Counted from the stretch's first letter, positions 6,603 to 15,626 are shown. The stretch: DNA of 15,959 bases from Tannerella sp. (GCA_031279875.1 JAITHS010000410.1:1-15959); one strand, 5' to 3'. The notes: generated from the sequence alone by a model not told the origin. A program made the numbers and translations.

Positions 6603-8582
6603 TTACCATCCGTAATTTTGTATAAGTTTCGGGTTTACATACAGGTCTTGCTGTCTGATTGGCCAGAAATAGTCTTTGATGTCGAACTTACGGTTGAAGA
6701 TGTAAGTTTCTCTGTAATAGCCTGTTTCGTCTTTTTCGGAGACGTTCCATCCGCGTATGGGGCGGTTGAGGTATTCAAAACTGAGCCGCCAGCGACGCAG
6801 GTCGTAAAAACGCTGTCCCTCGAACGACAGTTCGATAAGTCTTTCTCTGCGTATGATGTCCCGCATTCCGATTTTCGTTGTCGGCTTGTCGGGGAGGTCT
6901 GAAAAGGCTTGCCATGTTTCCACCAAGCCGCCGGTTTCCTTATCAAGTCCCGCTTTGTCTCTAACCTTTTGGATATATTCATATACTTCATTGTCAGGCT
7001 GCGATTTGCATTCGTTAAGCGCCTCTGCATAAAGAAGATACAGGTCGGATAAACGTATTATCGGAAAGGTGTAACTTGTAGTTCCGATATTTGAAGAGGC
7101 TTGTGTCATAATGATTTTATAACTGACTAATTTTTTTGCAAAATAGCCTGTTATACTAAAATTTTCATTGCCTTGACCGGCTGTTTCGTTTGCTTTGGCA
7201 CGCACGCCGAACGAACTTTTATCGTCGGTAGCTTCCATGTTAAACCATTTGCCGCCGTCGAATCCGAGCCATGCGTAATATCTCGGCTCGCGGTACATGT
7301 TAAGGTATGCGGTGCGAAAATCTTGAATCAGATAGTAGCCATGCCCTTCGGCAGGGCTATTAAACACTTTGTATCTGTCGTTGTAATTGTATGTTTTGTC
7401 TTCTTCGATCGGCACTCCGTTACGAGTGTAAAATTGCTCTACAACGGTCAACGTCGGGTTATGAAACATACGGTTGTCGCCTAACTGATGTCCCTGATGC
7501 CATGCCGTAAGCGGCGCATTGGAAAGACTTTGCAAGTCAAGGACGCCGTTATCACCTAATCCCCATATCAGTTCTTTGTTGAAACGGCTTGTGATAGTGT
7601 TACGCAGTGTCAGCTCGTGCATTGTCGTGTCGGATACTTCATACATCAGATAATCGTCAAACTCATACAGTTTATGCCCGCCTTTGATAGAGTATTCGAT
7701 AGCTTCCCGACAGGCATCTCTCGCTGCTTCCCATCTCGTTGGGTCTTCGTCGGGATTGATGAAGTTTTTACCGGCTTCGTTTTTGAAGTTCTTAAAATCG
7801 GGATTGCCGTTAAACAGCGGACTGGCGGCAAGAGTAAGTATTTTAGCTTTAATTGCGAGAGCGGCGGGCAGAGTGAGACGCCCTAACTCGGTATCCTGCG
7901 AGCGGATATTCAACGGCAGCGACGGCATTGCACTTTCTTTGTCGGCAGTGGCTTCGTCGATAAGACCGACGATATATTTGATAACATCATCAACAGGCTC
8001 GCGAACAACCTGTACTGCTGCAGGGTCGGCGCTAACCGGAATGTTTTCTCTTATTATCGGTATTGCACCGTATATTTGCATCAGAAAATAATGATAATAA
8101 GCCTTTAAAACTTTGACCTCCGCTATCCAGCGGTCTCTTTCCGACTGTTCGAGGTCAAGAACGTTACCGATATTTTCCAGAAAAATATTGCAGTCGCGCA
8201 GTGCGATGAAGAGATTGGAGCCGTTATTGCCGCCACTCCAATAGTTTAAAAGCGGACTGCTTGCGTTCTGGCGGCCTTGTGCAATAGCGTAACTGGTCTG
8301 ATTGGTGTAGTAAAACCCTCTTTCGTAACAGTTCCACACCTCGTCGCCGGTTTCGAGTGCAGGGCTGCTTTGAACGTTGGCAGCCTGCGGCATATAACCG
8401 TAACAGGTATAAAGAAAACGGGAAGCGTTCTGGCGATTGTTGAACGCCAGTTCCATTGTCGGAACATCGTCCGGCACAAGGTCAAGATAATCGCCGCAAC
8501 CGCAAACCATGGTTAACGAGAGGAGGAAGATAAACAGGTTCGGTAACCGGATTGATGACGTAGATATTATATTTTGTTTCAT
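6603..8582 (-). CDS. SusD/RagB-family nutrient-binding outer-membrane lipoprotein
   Basis: This 659-aa SusD-like lipoprotein binds the glycan at the cell surface and closes as a lid over the SusC barrel. The signal peptide ends in lipobox VCGC (C29), followed by the typical GDYLDLVPDD tail. The N-terminal helical tetratricopeptide-like core includes the RWIAEVKVLKAYYHYFLMQIYG segment that is strongly conserved in SusD_N. The C-terminal RagB/SusD domain shows RRERLIELSFEGQRFYDLRRWR and the closing motif with FWPIRQQDLYVNPKLIQNYG, which ends the protein exactly as the family does. At 659 aa it is on the long side for the family. It starts 13 bp after susC in an A/T-rich leader without a Shine-Dalgarno sequence. 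Substrate is inferred (mannose-containing glycan) from GH38 and PMI in the same operon. Confidence 0.96.
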   Translation of the reverse strand: MKQNIISTSSIRLPNLFIFLLSLTMVCGCGDYLDLVPDDVPTMELAFNNRQNASRFLYTCYGYMPQAANVQSSPALETGDEVWNCYERGFYYTNQTSYAIAQGRQNASSPLLNYWSGGNNGSNLFIALRDCNIFLENIGNVLDLEQSERDRWIAEVKVLKAYYHYFLMQIYGAIPIIRENIPVSADPAAVQVVREPVDDVIKYIVGLIDEATADKESAMPSLPLNIRSQDTELGRLTLPAALAIKAKILTLAASPLFNGNPDFKNFKNEAGKNFINPDEDPTRWEAARDACREAIEYSIKGGHKLYEFDDYLMYEVSDTTMHELTLRNTITSRFNKELIWGLGDNGVLDLQSLSNAPLTAWHQGHQLGDNRMFHNPTLTVVEQFYTRNGVPIEEDKTYNYNDRYKVFNSPAEGHGYYLIQDFRTAYLNMYREPRYYAWLGFDGGKWFNMEATDDKSSFGVRAKANETAGQGNENFSITGYFAKKLVSYKIIMTQASSNIGTTSYTFPIIRLSDLYLLYAEALNECKSQPDNEVYEYIQKVRDKAGLDKETGGLVETWQAFSDLPDKPTTKIGMRDIIRRERLIELSFEGQRFYDLRRWRLSFEYLNRPIRGWNVSEKDETGYYRETYIFNRKFDIKDYFWPIRQQDLYVNPKLIQNYGW

Positions 8583-8595
8583 AATTTAAATATTT

Positions 8596-11500
8596 TTAAA
8601 AGTTAATATTAAGTCCGAGATTAAAAACGCGCTGAACAGGGTATCCGAGACCGTTTTCGCCCATTTCAATGTCCCAAAGGTCAAACTTGCTGAACAGCAA
8701 CAGATTAGTTCCGCTAATATAAATACGTGCCGTTTCCATATTCAGAACGTGTGTCCACCGTTGCGGCAAATTAAACCCGAATTCAACTGATTTGAGACGC
8801 AGAAACGAACCGTCGCGCATAAACCATGTGCTGCGTTGAGTATTGTTATTAATCGTTTGAGGAGATAAACGTGGCCAGAGAGCGTAGATGTCGCGGTTTT
8901 CTTCCGTCCAGTGGCTGTCTGCCCATACTTGCAGTACGGCGTTACCGGTATGGGAACCGCTTTGCTGGAAAGGAGCCGTCGCCGTAGGGCTGATAAAGAA
9001 CGCCGACTGGGCTGAACCTTGGAAGAAAAACGAGAAATCGGCATTCTTAAAACCTGTTGACATACCGAAGCCGTACATCACTTTTGGCACTGATGGGTGG
9101 CCTATCGGCACATTATCCTGCGAGTTGATAATATCGTCGCCGTTGACGTCTTTGTATTTGATGTCTCCCGGCATGTATTCTCCGAACGATGCTTGTGACG
9201 GCGAATTGGCGATGTCAGCCTCGTCGATGAAAAGCCTTTCCGCTATGTAACCTGTGCGCTGGTTAATGTTCAAACCCACCCATGAAAGCCATGGATAAGG
9301 ATAAGTCGGTTCTTCATATACCTTATAATAATTGTCGGCGAAAGTGTAGTTGCCTCTGCCGGTAATCCAAAAATCTTTGTTAAACGAATGATTGACGTCG
9401 AGCGAGATTTCGTATCCGTGTGATTTGGCTTCGCCTACATTTGCTCTCAAACCGGCTTGTAAACCCATTGTCGATGGGATAGATGCTCTATTCATCAAAA
9501 TATTGTAGCGATGCTCGGTAAAGTAATCCGCCTGTATTTCAACTTTGTTCCATAATCCGAGTTCGATGCCGTAATTTGCTTTTTGCGACGTCTCCCATGT
9601 TATGTCTTCATTTGCGTAACGGCTTATGGATACTCCCGACGGTCTGTTAGCAAAATTTCTGCCGAAAGAAAACGGATTTTTATTTCCGTCGGTCAGATTA
9701 ACTCGCGACATGTAGAAAAACCGGTCTGCATCGCTGCCGATAGCGTCATTGCCGACTAATCCGTATGTGGCTTTCAATTTTAGTTTTGAAACGGTATGTT
9801 TGAGCGTTTCGTTCCAAAAATCTTCGTTGGAGATGAACCAACCGAGACCTGCCGACGGGAAGAAGCCGAACCGTTCTTTCCTCGAAAATCGCTCCGAACC
9901 GTTATATCCGAAGTTCATTTCAACAAAATAACGATGGTTATATGCGTAGGTAAACCGCCCTGACAAACCGATATTGCGGTGTGGCAGCGAGCCTTGCAGG
10001 TCGGAAGAACCGGAGTAAATCTTTTCGCGTAAAATGCTTACTAACAGTCCGGAAACGTCATGCTTTTCGTTGAATGTTCGGTTATAGGTCAATGCGCCTT
10101 CAAAATACATGGATGATGATATGTTGTCGTTTTCTCCCGTAGCCGTCAGGAAATCCTTGCCGCCGTTAGGGTTCAGACATTCGAGCGAGTATTTGCCGGT
10201 AGTTTTGTCAAACCATGAGAGCGTGTAAAAGAAAGGCGTATAGGCACGAGTTACGTCAAAATAGGAATCACGGGTAGTGCTGGCGAGAAGTCTGAAATTC
10301 AACCCTTCGGTTAAAAAATCAAGTTTCTGTTTGAGTTCTATCTGTGCCTGAATATTTGTCTGTGAATAGTTTTTGTAACCGCGTACCATTTCCGCATACG
10401 GATTGATAAACGAACCTGTTCCGGCATTGCCGAACAAAGGGTGTTTGGCTGTGATATACTCCGGCGTCATAGGGTAGTACTTGGGAAATTCAACCGGATT
10501 GGTGTGCATTACCATATCAAAAACCGAAGTGCCGCCTTGCATCGGTCCGGTATAGTCTTCAAATGTGCCTGATACTCTGATGTCCATCTGGGTCGTCTTG
10601 GTCATGTTGATGTTGATATTCGACCGTATCTGGGTCTTTATCAGGTTGATATTGTTGTTATAGTTGTTGAGCGGGTCAACTTTCAGGACGCCTTTGTCGT
10701 TAGTAAAGGTACCGGCAACGTAATATCGTGCTACCGTGCCTCCTCCGCTTGCGCTCAAATTGATACGATGATTAAGAGCATAATCTTGAAATAGTTCGTC
10801 GTACCAGTTAACATTGGGAAAGAGATACGGATTGTCGCCCGCTTCGGTGGCATGTATCTTGTCGTTGGAATAGGGACGCGGTGCCAGCGGGTTGCGTGTC
10901 AAAGCGGCTTCGTTAGCTAATTTCATGTAGTCAACAGCCCCGACGGTCTTAATCATCGAAGCCGGCTGCGAGATAGACGTCTCCGCACGAGCGGTGAATT
11001 TCATTTTTCCCTCTTTTCCTTCTTTCGTAGTTATCAGTATAACTCCGTTGGCACCTCTTGCTCCGTATAATGCGGAAGCGGAAGCGTCTTTGAGGATGCT
11101 GAAACTGGCAATGTCATCAACCTGTAATTTGGAAAATTCATACGTTGACGATTCTACATTGTCGATAAGTATAAGCGGGTCAACCTTGCCTGCTCCGAAA
11201 GTCGTAATGCCGCGAATGAAAAACTGTGCATTATCGGCGCCCGGCTCTCCACTCCGTTGATAAGAAATGATACCTGCCATTCGCCCTGCCAGTGCGGTAG
11301 TCAAGTTACTGCTGGGTATTTTCAACTCAGCAGGATTAATAGTCGTAATCGAACTGACTACGCTCTCTTTCTTCTGTTTAGCAAAGGCTACGATTGTTAC
11401 TTCGTCGAGTTCGCTTGTTTTTTCTTCAAGCGTTATCGTAACGTCGTTTTTGCCGTCAAAAGTCAGTTCTCTGTCATTCATGCCGAGAAAAGTAACTTTG

Positions 11501-11733
11501 AGTTTGGTGCCGACGGTTACATTCGGCAGTTCGAATTTGCCGTCAATATCTGCGGCCGCGCCGCGCGTACTGCCTACAACAGTGATAACGGCGCCTGCCA
11601 ACGGCTCTCCGTCGCTGTCAACAATACGTCCTCTGAATGTAACGCCATTTTGGGCAAATATCGTTGCCGAACAGACGGTCATCAGTAATGACGCGATAAT
11701 TAGCGTCGTACAAAAAATCTTTCTTCTTTTCAT
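8596..11733 (-). CDS. SusC/RagA-family TonB-linked outer-membrane glycan transporter
   Basis: This 1045-aa TonB-dependent barrel imports the oligosaccharide captured by SusD, powered by TonB-ExbBD. Residues 1-27 are a signal peptide (cleavage after IFA). Residues about 31-104 form a CarbopepD-regulatory-like beta-sandwich (GRIVDSDGEPLAGAVITV through ITLEE). A TonB-box-like DEVTIVAFA lies at 110-118. The plug domain runs from about 125 to 240 and contains the SusC/RagA signature (VDDIASFSILKDASASALYGARGANGV, 205-231). The remainder is a 22-strand-type barrel ending in the C-terminal aromatic NINF expected for outer-membrane insertion. There is no N-terminal STN domain, so it is not built to signal to an anti-sigma factor. 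The start codon overlaps the stop of the MFS gene by 4 bp (ATGA), which suggests coupled translation and no separate susC leader. Confidence 0.96.
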   Translation of the reverse strand: MKRRKIFCTTLIIASLLMTVCSATIFAQNGVTFRGRIVDSDGEPLAGAVITVVGSTRGAAADIDGKFELPNVTVGTKLKVTFLGMNDRELTFDGKNDVTITLEEKTSELDEVTIVAFAKQKKESVVSSITTINPAELKIPSSNLTTALAGRMAGIISYQRSGEPGADNAQFFIRGITTFGAGKVDPLILIDNVESSTYEFSKLQVDDIASFSILKDASASALYGARGANGVILITTKEGKEGKMKFTARAETSISQPASMIKTVGAVDYMKLANEAALTRNPLAPRPYSNDKIHATEAGDNPYLFPNVNWYDELFQDYALNHRINLSASGGGTVARYYVAGTFTNDKGVLKVDPLNNYNNNINLIKTQIRSNININMTKTTQMDIRVSGTFEDYTGPMQGGTSVFDMVMHTNPVEFPKYYPMTPEYITAKHPLFGNAGTGSFINPYAEMVRGYKNYSQTNIQAQIELKQKLDFLTEGLNFRLLASTTRDSYFDVTRAYTPFFYTLSWFDKTTGKYSLECLNPNGGKDFLTATGENDNISSSMYFEGALTYNRTFNEKHDVSGLLVSILREKIYSGSSDLQGSLPHRNIGLSGRFTYAYNHRYFVEMNFGYNGSERFSRKERFGFFPSAGLGWFISNEDFWNETLKHTVSKLKLKATYGLVGNDAIGSDADRFFYMSRVNLTDGNKNPFSFGRNFANRPSGVSISRYANEDITWETSQKANYGIELGLWNKVEIQADYFTEHRYNILMNRASIPSTMGLQAGLRANVGEAKSHGYEISLDVNHSFNKDFWITGRGNYTFADNYYKVYEEPTYPYPWLSWVGLNINQRTGYIAERLFIDEADIANSPSQASFGEYMPGDIKYKDVNGDDIINSQDNVPIGHPSVPKVMYGFGMSTGFKNADFSFFFQGSAQSAFFISPTATAPFQQSGSHTGNAVLQVWADSHWTEENRDIYALWPRLSPQTINNNTQRSTWFMRDGSFLRLKSVEFGFNLPQRWTHVLNMETARIYISGTNLLLFSKFDLWDIEMGENGLGYPVQRVFNLGLNINF

Positions 11734-12884
11734 ATAAATCGTTTATTAAGTGCGCAATATAAAAGATACAGGGCGCACAGTGATATTACTGCCACGGCTC
11801 CTGTCTGGCTGCCTGCAAGGTCGGTGCTGACGCCCATCAGCAGTGGTATGACGGCGCCTCCTGCAACGCCGGTTATCATCAGACCTGATATTTCGTTTGT
11901 TTTTTCGTGCAGTTGGCGTATTGCCGACGCAAAGAGTATCGAGAACACATTGGCGATAGCAAAACCGATAACGCCCACTAATACAAGGATTTGTATCTTG
12001 TTGCCGGAAAAAAACATCGCTCCGAGCGCTGCCGTCATTAATAACATGCTGATTTTGAAGAATTTAGCCGACGAAAAGCGCGCCAGCAGGAACGCTCCGA
12101 TGAACGACCCGACGGTGCGACAGGCAAAGTAAACGCTGACGCCGTAGTTGGCGTCTTCGACGGCAAGTCCGCACCGCTCCATCAAAATGCGCGGCGTTAC
12201 AGTGTTGATGCCGACATCTACTCCTACAACACATACTATGCCAAGAAAAAGTAACAGTATAGTCCTGTTTTTAAGCAGTTTAAGCACATCGGCTACGGTT
12301 GTTGACACAGCCGGTTTATCGCTCTCGGCAATAGGCGTCAGTTGCAGCCATAATGCCGACAGTAATGTTATAGCAGCAAATATCGGAAACATGCTTTGCC
12401 ATTTGCCGAAATAAGACGCTGCAAAGGCGGCAATAAAAGGTGCTGAAAATGAGGATATTGCTTTAATAAACTGCCCTGCTGTGAGAGAACTCGTCAAGCG
12501 TTGCGGCGCTACTACATTGGAAACTAACGGATTAAGCGATACCTGTAAAATTGTATTGCCTATCCCAAGCAACGCAAACGCCGCAAGACAGGAGTAAAAA
12601 TTATAACCGATAAACGGAATTGTCATCGCAATTATCGTTATGATATTGCTGACCTGAACGGTTCGTTTGCGTCCTAATTTATTCATTATCATGCCGGTAG
12701 GAATCGAGAAGATAAAAAACCAGACAAAAACCATGAACGGCAGGAAATTAGCCGTTGTGTTGCTCAACCCGAAATCTTGCCTTACATAGTTGGACGAAAA
12801 ACCTACTATGTCGCAAAATCCCATTATGAAGAATGCGAAAAGTACCGGCGCTGCCTTTGAAATTGAAAATTTTTCTGCTTTCAT
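11730..12884 (-). CDS. MFS sugar transporter (FucP/GlcP-like), probable mannose uptake
   Basis: This 384-aa protein is rich in hydrophobic segments, consistent with 12 membrane spans. The cytoplasmic loop between spans 2 and 3 carries the MFS signature as MIMNKLGRKRTV (about 65-76). A conserved NPLVSNVVAP segment after span 4 (118-127) and a GGAVIP segment in span 11 (342-347) resemble the FucP/GlcP sugar:proton symporters. A longer hydrophilic loop at about 184-207 divides the two halves. It lies between the ROK-PMI gene (7-bp gap) and susC (4-bp ATGA overlap), so it probably moves the monosaccharide released by GH38, most likely mannose, from periplasm to cytoplasm. Substrate is inferred from context only; other hexoses are possible. 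Confidence 0.85.
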   Translation of the reverse strand: MKAEKFSISKAAPVLFAFFIMGFCDIVGFSSNYVRQDFGLSNTTANFLPFMVFVWFFIFSIPTGMIMNKLGRKRTVQVSNIITIIAMTIPFIGYNFYSCLAAFALLGIGNTILQVSLNPLVSNVVAPQRLTSSLTAGQFIKAISSFSAPFIAAFAASYFGKWQSMFPIFAAITLLSALWLQLTPIAESDKPAVSTTVADVLKLLKNRTILLLFLGIVCVVGVDVGINTVTPRILMERCGLAVEDANYGVSVYFACRTVGSFIGAFLLARFSSAKFFKISMLLMTAALGAMFFSGNKIQILVLVGVIGFAIANVFSILFASAIRQLHEKTNEISGLMITGVAGGAVIPLLMGVSTDLAGSQTGAVAVISLCALYLLYCALNKRFI

Positions 12885-12891
12885 ATCGTGT

Positions 12892-15594
12892 CTATTTTAT
12901 AAATGCTTTTACCATCATCGCTCTTGTATTTGCTTCATTATAAATGGAATAACTTCCCGATGAAGCGGGTATCACAAAGGTCTCGGCAAAGTTGAAACGC
13001 TGCCTCATTCCGGCGGCTGTCTCTATCGTTACCGAAACGCCTTCTACCAGCATCCAGACGTGAAATTTTCCGCCTGTCTCTATATCTATCTTATTATCAA
13101 ACGAATAGCGCATCACATCATAGAACTGCTCTTTATGTGTGGGAAGATGTTCTATTTTTACGCCGTCCATATCGCTGATAATGTACGGTTTACATATCAG
13201 TTCGTCTTCAACGCTATTGCCCTGACGCTCGAAATAGAGATTTTTTATGCCGTGTTCAATATTGATAGGGCGAGGTAGTCCGTCGAGGTCAAGGCGCATC
13301 CAGTCGTACATTTTGAACGTGAAAATATACGGCGCACTGCTGATTTCAAGTACCAGATTGTCCTTCCCCGAAGCGTGAACAGTGCCGTTAGGTATCAAAA
13401 ACAGGTCGTGCTTCTTTGCCCGAAAACTCCGTACATAACGGTCTATGTCTATCTCTTTGCCGTTCTTTTGACTGTCTATCAGCGCTTTATGAAATTCGTC
13501 CTTCTCTACGCCTTCTCTGAAACCGAGATATACTTTCGGATTGTTCTTACAATCAAGGATATAGTACGTTTCGTCTTGTGTGAAAGGCATTCCAAACTCC
13601 GATTTGATATATTCGGGGCGCGGATGGCACTGGACGGACAGATTGCCGCCGTCAATGGTGTCGAGGAAGTCAAACCTTATCGGAAAATCATATCCGAAGC
13701 GGTCGGCACAGTCGCCAAGTACATCGCGGAAGTTGTTAAACATCAGAAAATCAAACGATACTTCCAACCGATAGCCGTCGCTTTCAAACATCAGACCGTT
13801 TTCGGCTACCATCAGTTCAAACGACCACGCAAGGTTTTCGGCTTCTTTGTTAAGCCCCTCAAAGTGGTTTTTCATCCACTGACCGCCCCATGCGCCGGAT
13901 TCAAACCATGGTCGTACCCTGAAAAAGTTATGACTCATCGCCGACAGCCCCGATCTCAAATCGTCTCCTTTCATAAATAGGTGATTATCAGGTCTTTGTG
14001 CGTCTATAACAACTTCTATTTGCGGCAACAGGCTCGCTTTATGCCGATTGAGAACAATCCAATCAACAAAAAACGCTTGCTTATACATGTCTTTGAAGTC
14101 GGTTTGCTTTTCCGTATGTTTTTTGAAGCCGAGGTTCGACGCCGTGCCTGCTCTCATCCTGAACTGTAATTCGTTTTTAGGCAAATCGACGTAAAAAATC
14201 GGCGCATCCCAGCCAGCCAGCGCCGCGCCGCAGCCGATTAGGATATTGATGTCGGCGTCGGGATTGGGCTTTATATTTGTCAATTTTACGGCATCGAACC
14301 AGTCGGCTAATGTAAGGTCGGTTATTTTGCCGAATATCGAATCGTCGTCGCCGAGATATTTGATAATCATTGCTTTAAGTTCTTCTTCCGACTTCATCGC
14401 CGCGTCGCTACTGTAGATGCAGATATTTTTTTTGTGTTTTAGCAGTTCGATGTTGAGACTTGCCGTAAAACTGTCCCAAAAAACGCCTTCAAAGCCGTCT
14501 ATCACAATCGTTTTGTGTGCGGCAATCATTTCTGCAAGCGTCTTTAAATCGCTGTGTATCTTGCCGTTACCGACAGGAAAAGCTGGATATATGTCGTATT
14601 GACCCGCCGCTGTCGGCATGGATTTTGTAGGTGCAAGAAATTGTGTCGTTTTGCGAAGAGGCGTTGTGGAGTTCAAAGTTTCGGCTTCAAGATTTCGGCT
14701 TTTGCTTCCGGCATAAAGCGCGGCGCCAATCAGCGGGGCTTCGTCCCATTTCTCGCATATCCTGACTTTTGTGTCTGTTATATGCTTGATTTTAAGATTA
14801 TTAACCAAATCGTCAAGAAACATATCCGATGCTCTCGCGATATTGCCCCCAATAACTAATGTATCCGGCTTAAAAGCCGCTAATTTGGGCGCAAGAACTT
14901 CTGCCAATCCTGCCGCAAACTCGGCAAACATCGCCTTTGCAACAGCGTCGCCGCCAACGGCCGACTGCGCAATATCTTTCACTCCGCCGACTTTTTGTCC
15001 TGTACGCTCTTCCCATGTACGTACAAACCAGCGCGTCGAAAAGTAATCGTCTGCGATACTGTCCTTAAAAGGTGTGTTGTAGAGGTATCCGTTTGCCGGA
15101 ACTTCCTGACTTGCTGTTGTTTGCGGCACGTCGCCGACAAGAAAAGCAGAGCCGAAGCCCGTTCCGAGCGTGATGACGAGGCTCTTTTGCGAGCCTTTTG
15201 CCGCACCGCAATAGTATTCTCCGAGCGCAAAAGCCGCCGCATCGTTGATAAACGCTATCGAACCGGCAGAGCCATTCAGCGCCGACCGCATATATTCCTT
15301 GATATTCAAACCGAAAAGCGAGTTGAATTTCGCTACTCCCTCTATCATGGAAATCCCACGTTCGTAATCGAAAGGACCGGGCATTGAAAACCCTACACCA
15401 ACCGTATTAGGCTCATATTCAAGCGTTTCATACATCAATTGACGCCATGCTCCGACAGTTTCGTCAATCGAACCGGCGGCATTAATCGCACGTTTGAAGA
15501 GCGACCTTTCAACTACGCCGCCATCGACCTTTACTGCTGCCGCCGCCACATGCGTTCCGCCAATATCTATACCTGTGTATATTTCTTTTTTCAT
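12892..15594 (-). CDS. ROK-family sugar kinase fused to type I mannose-6-phosphate isomerase
   Basis: This 900-aa cytoplasmic protein is predicted to phosphorylate mannose and convert mannose-6-phosphate to fructose-6-phosphate. The ATG at 15594 is chosen; a longer frame begins with TTG at 15627, inside the operator. Residues 1-300 form a ROK kinase: DIGGT at 10-14, catalytic D118 in FINDAAAFALGE, LGTGFGSAFLVGD at 143-155 and GGN at 249-251. The ROK zinc cluster (CxCGxxGC) is absent. Residues about 335-545 form a module found before PMI in some bacterial proteins. Its IDGFEGVFWDS (365-375) looks like a P-loop that lost GK. Residues about 555-900 are type I PMI: zinc ligands Q655 and H657 (VQCHP), E675 and H740 (IPNGTVHASG), and catalytic R767 in MYDWMR. 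A ROK-alone enzyme has about 300 aa and PMI about 320. It is the first gene of the operon, 7 bp before the MFS gene. Confidence 0.9.
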   Translation of the reverse strand: MKKEIYTGIDIGGTHVAAAAVKVDGGVVERSLFKRAINAAGSIDETVGAWRQLMYETLEYEPNTVGVGFSMPGPFDYERGISMIEGVAKFNSLFGLNIKEYMRSALNGSAGSIAFINDAAAFALGEYYCGAAKGSQKSLVITLGTGFGSAFLVGDVPQTTASQEVPANGYLYNTPFKDSIADDYFSTRWFVRTWEERTGQKVGGVKDIAQSAVGGDAVAKAMFAEFAAGLAEVLAPKLAAFKPDTLVIGGNIARASDMFLDDLVNNLKIKHITDTKVRICEKWDEAPLIGAALYAGSKSRNLEAETLNSTTPLRKTTQFLAPTKSMPTAAGQYDIYPAFPVGNGKIHSDLKTLAEMIAAHKTIVIDGFEGVFWDSFTASLNIELLKHKKNICIYSSDAAMKSEEELKAMIIKYLGDDDSIFGKITDLTLADWFDAVKLTNIKPNPDADINILIGCGAALAGWDAPIFYVDLPKNELQFRMRAGTASNLGFKKHTEKQTDFKDMYKQAFFVDWIVLNRHKASLLPQIEVVIDAQRPDNHLFMKGDDLRSGLSAMSHNFFRVRPWFESGAWGGQWMKNHFEGLNKEAENLAWSFELMVAENGLMFESDGYRLEVSFDFLMFNNFRDVLGDCADRFGYDFPIRFDFLDTIDGGNLSVQCHPRPEYIKSEFGMPFTQDETYYILDCKNNPKVYLGFREGVEKDEFHKALIDSQKNGKEIDIDRYVRSFRAKKHDLFLIPNGTVHASGKDNLVLEISSAPYIFTFKMYDWMRLDLDGLPRPINIEHGIKNLYFERQGNSVEDELICKPYIISDMDGVKIEHLPTHKEQFYDVMRYSFDNKIDIETGGKFHVWMLVEGVSVTIETAAGMRQRFNFAETFVIPASSGSYSIYNEANTRAMMVKAFIK

Positions 15595-15608
15595 ATAATA
15601 ATAATGTA

Positions 15609-15626
15609 TGTTCGTATGTACGAACA
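15609..15626. promoter_or_regulatory. 18-bp perfect palindromic operator
   Basis: TGTTCGTATGTACGAACA consists of two perfect 8-bp arms around a central TG. It lies 14 bp upstream of the ROK-PMI start codon and about 14 bp downstream of its -7 element, so it overlaps the start of the transcript. A dimeric repressor bound here would block initiation or early elongation. The GT..AC symmetry is compatible with GntR- or LacI-type regulators, but the regulator is not in the window. Confidence 0.72.

Larger units (their letters stand above)
675..15594 (-). other. Seven-gene mannose-glycan polysaccharide utilisation operon
   Basis: Seven same-strand genes follow one another with gaps of 7, -4, 13, 20, 19 and 6 bp, so one transcript of about 15 kb from the 15641-15672 promoter is expected. 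The set covers surface binding (two discoidin-type lipoproteins and SusD), import (SusC), periplasmic hydrolysis (GH38), inner-membrane transport (MFS) and intracellular conversion (ROK-PMI). No regulator gene (HTCS, SusR-like, ECF sigma or anti-sigma) is inside the window. Internal promoters within coding regions were not excluded. Confidence 0.85.

Noticed and set aside
6583..6609. Upstream ATG of the DUF4959/5126/5000 gene (9 extra residues, overlapping susD)
   Set aside because: It puts a polar stretch before the lipoprotein signal. The internal ATG gives a standard signal peptide and a normal leader.
13375..13980. 201-codon + strand frame opposite the ROK-PMI gene
   Set aside because: Antisense shadow of the PMI coding region, with no recognisable family.
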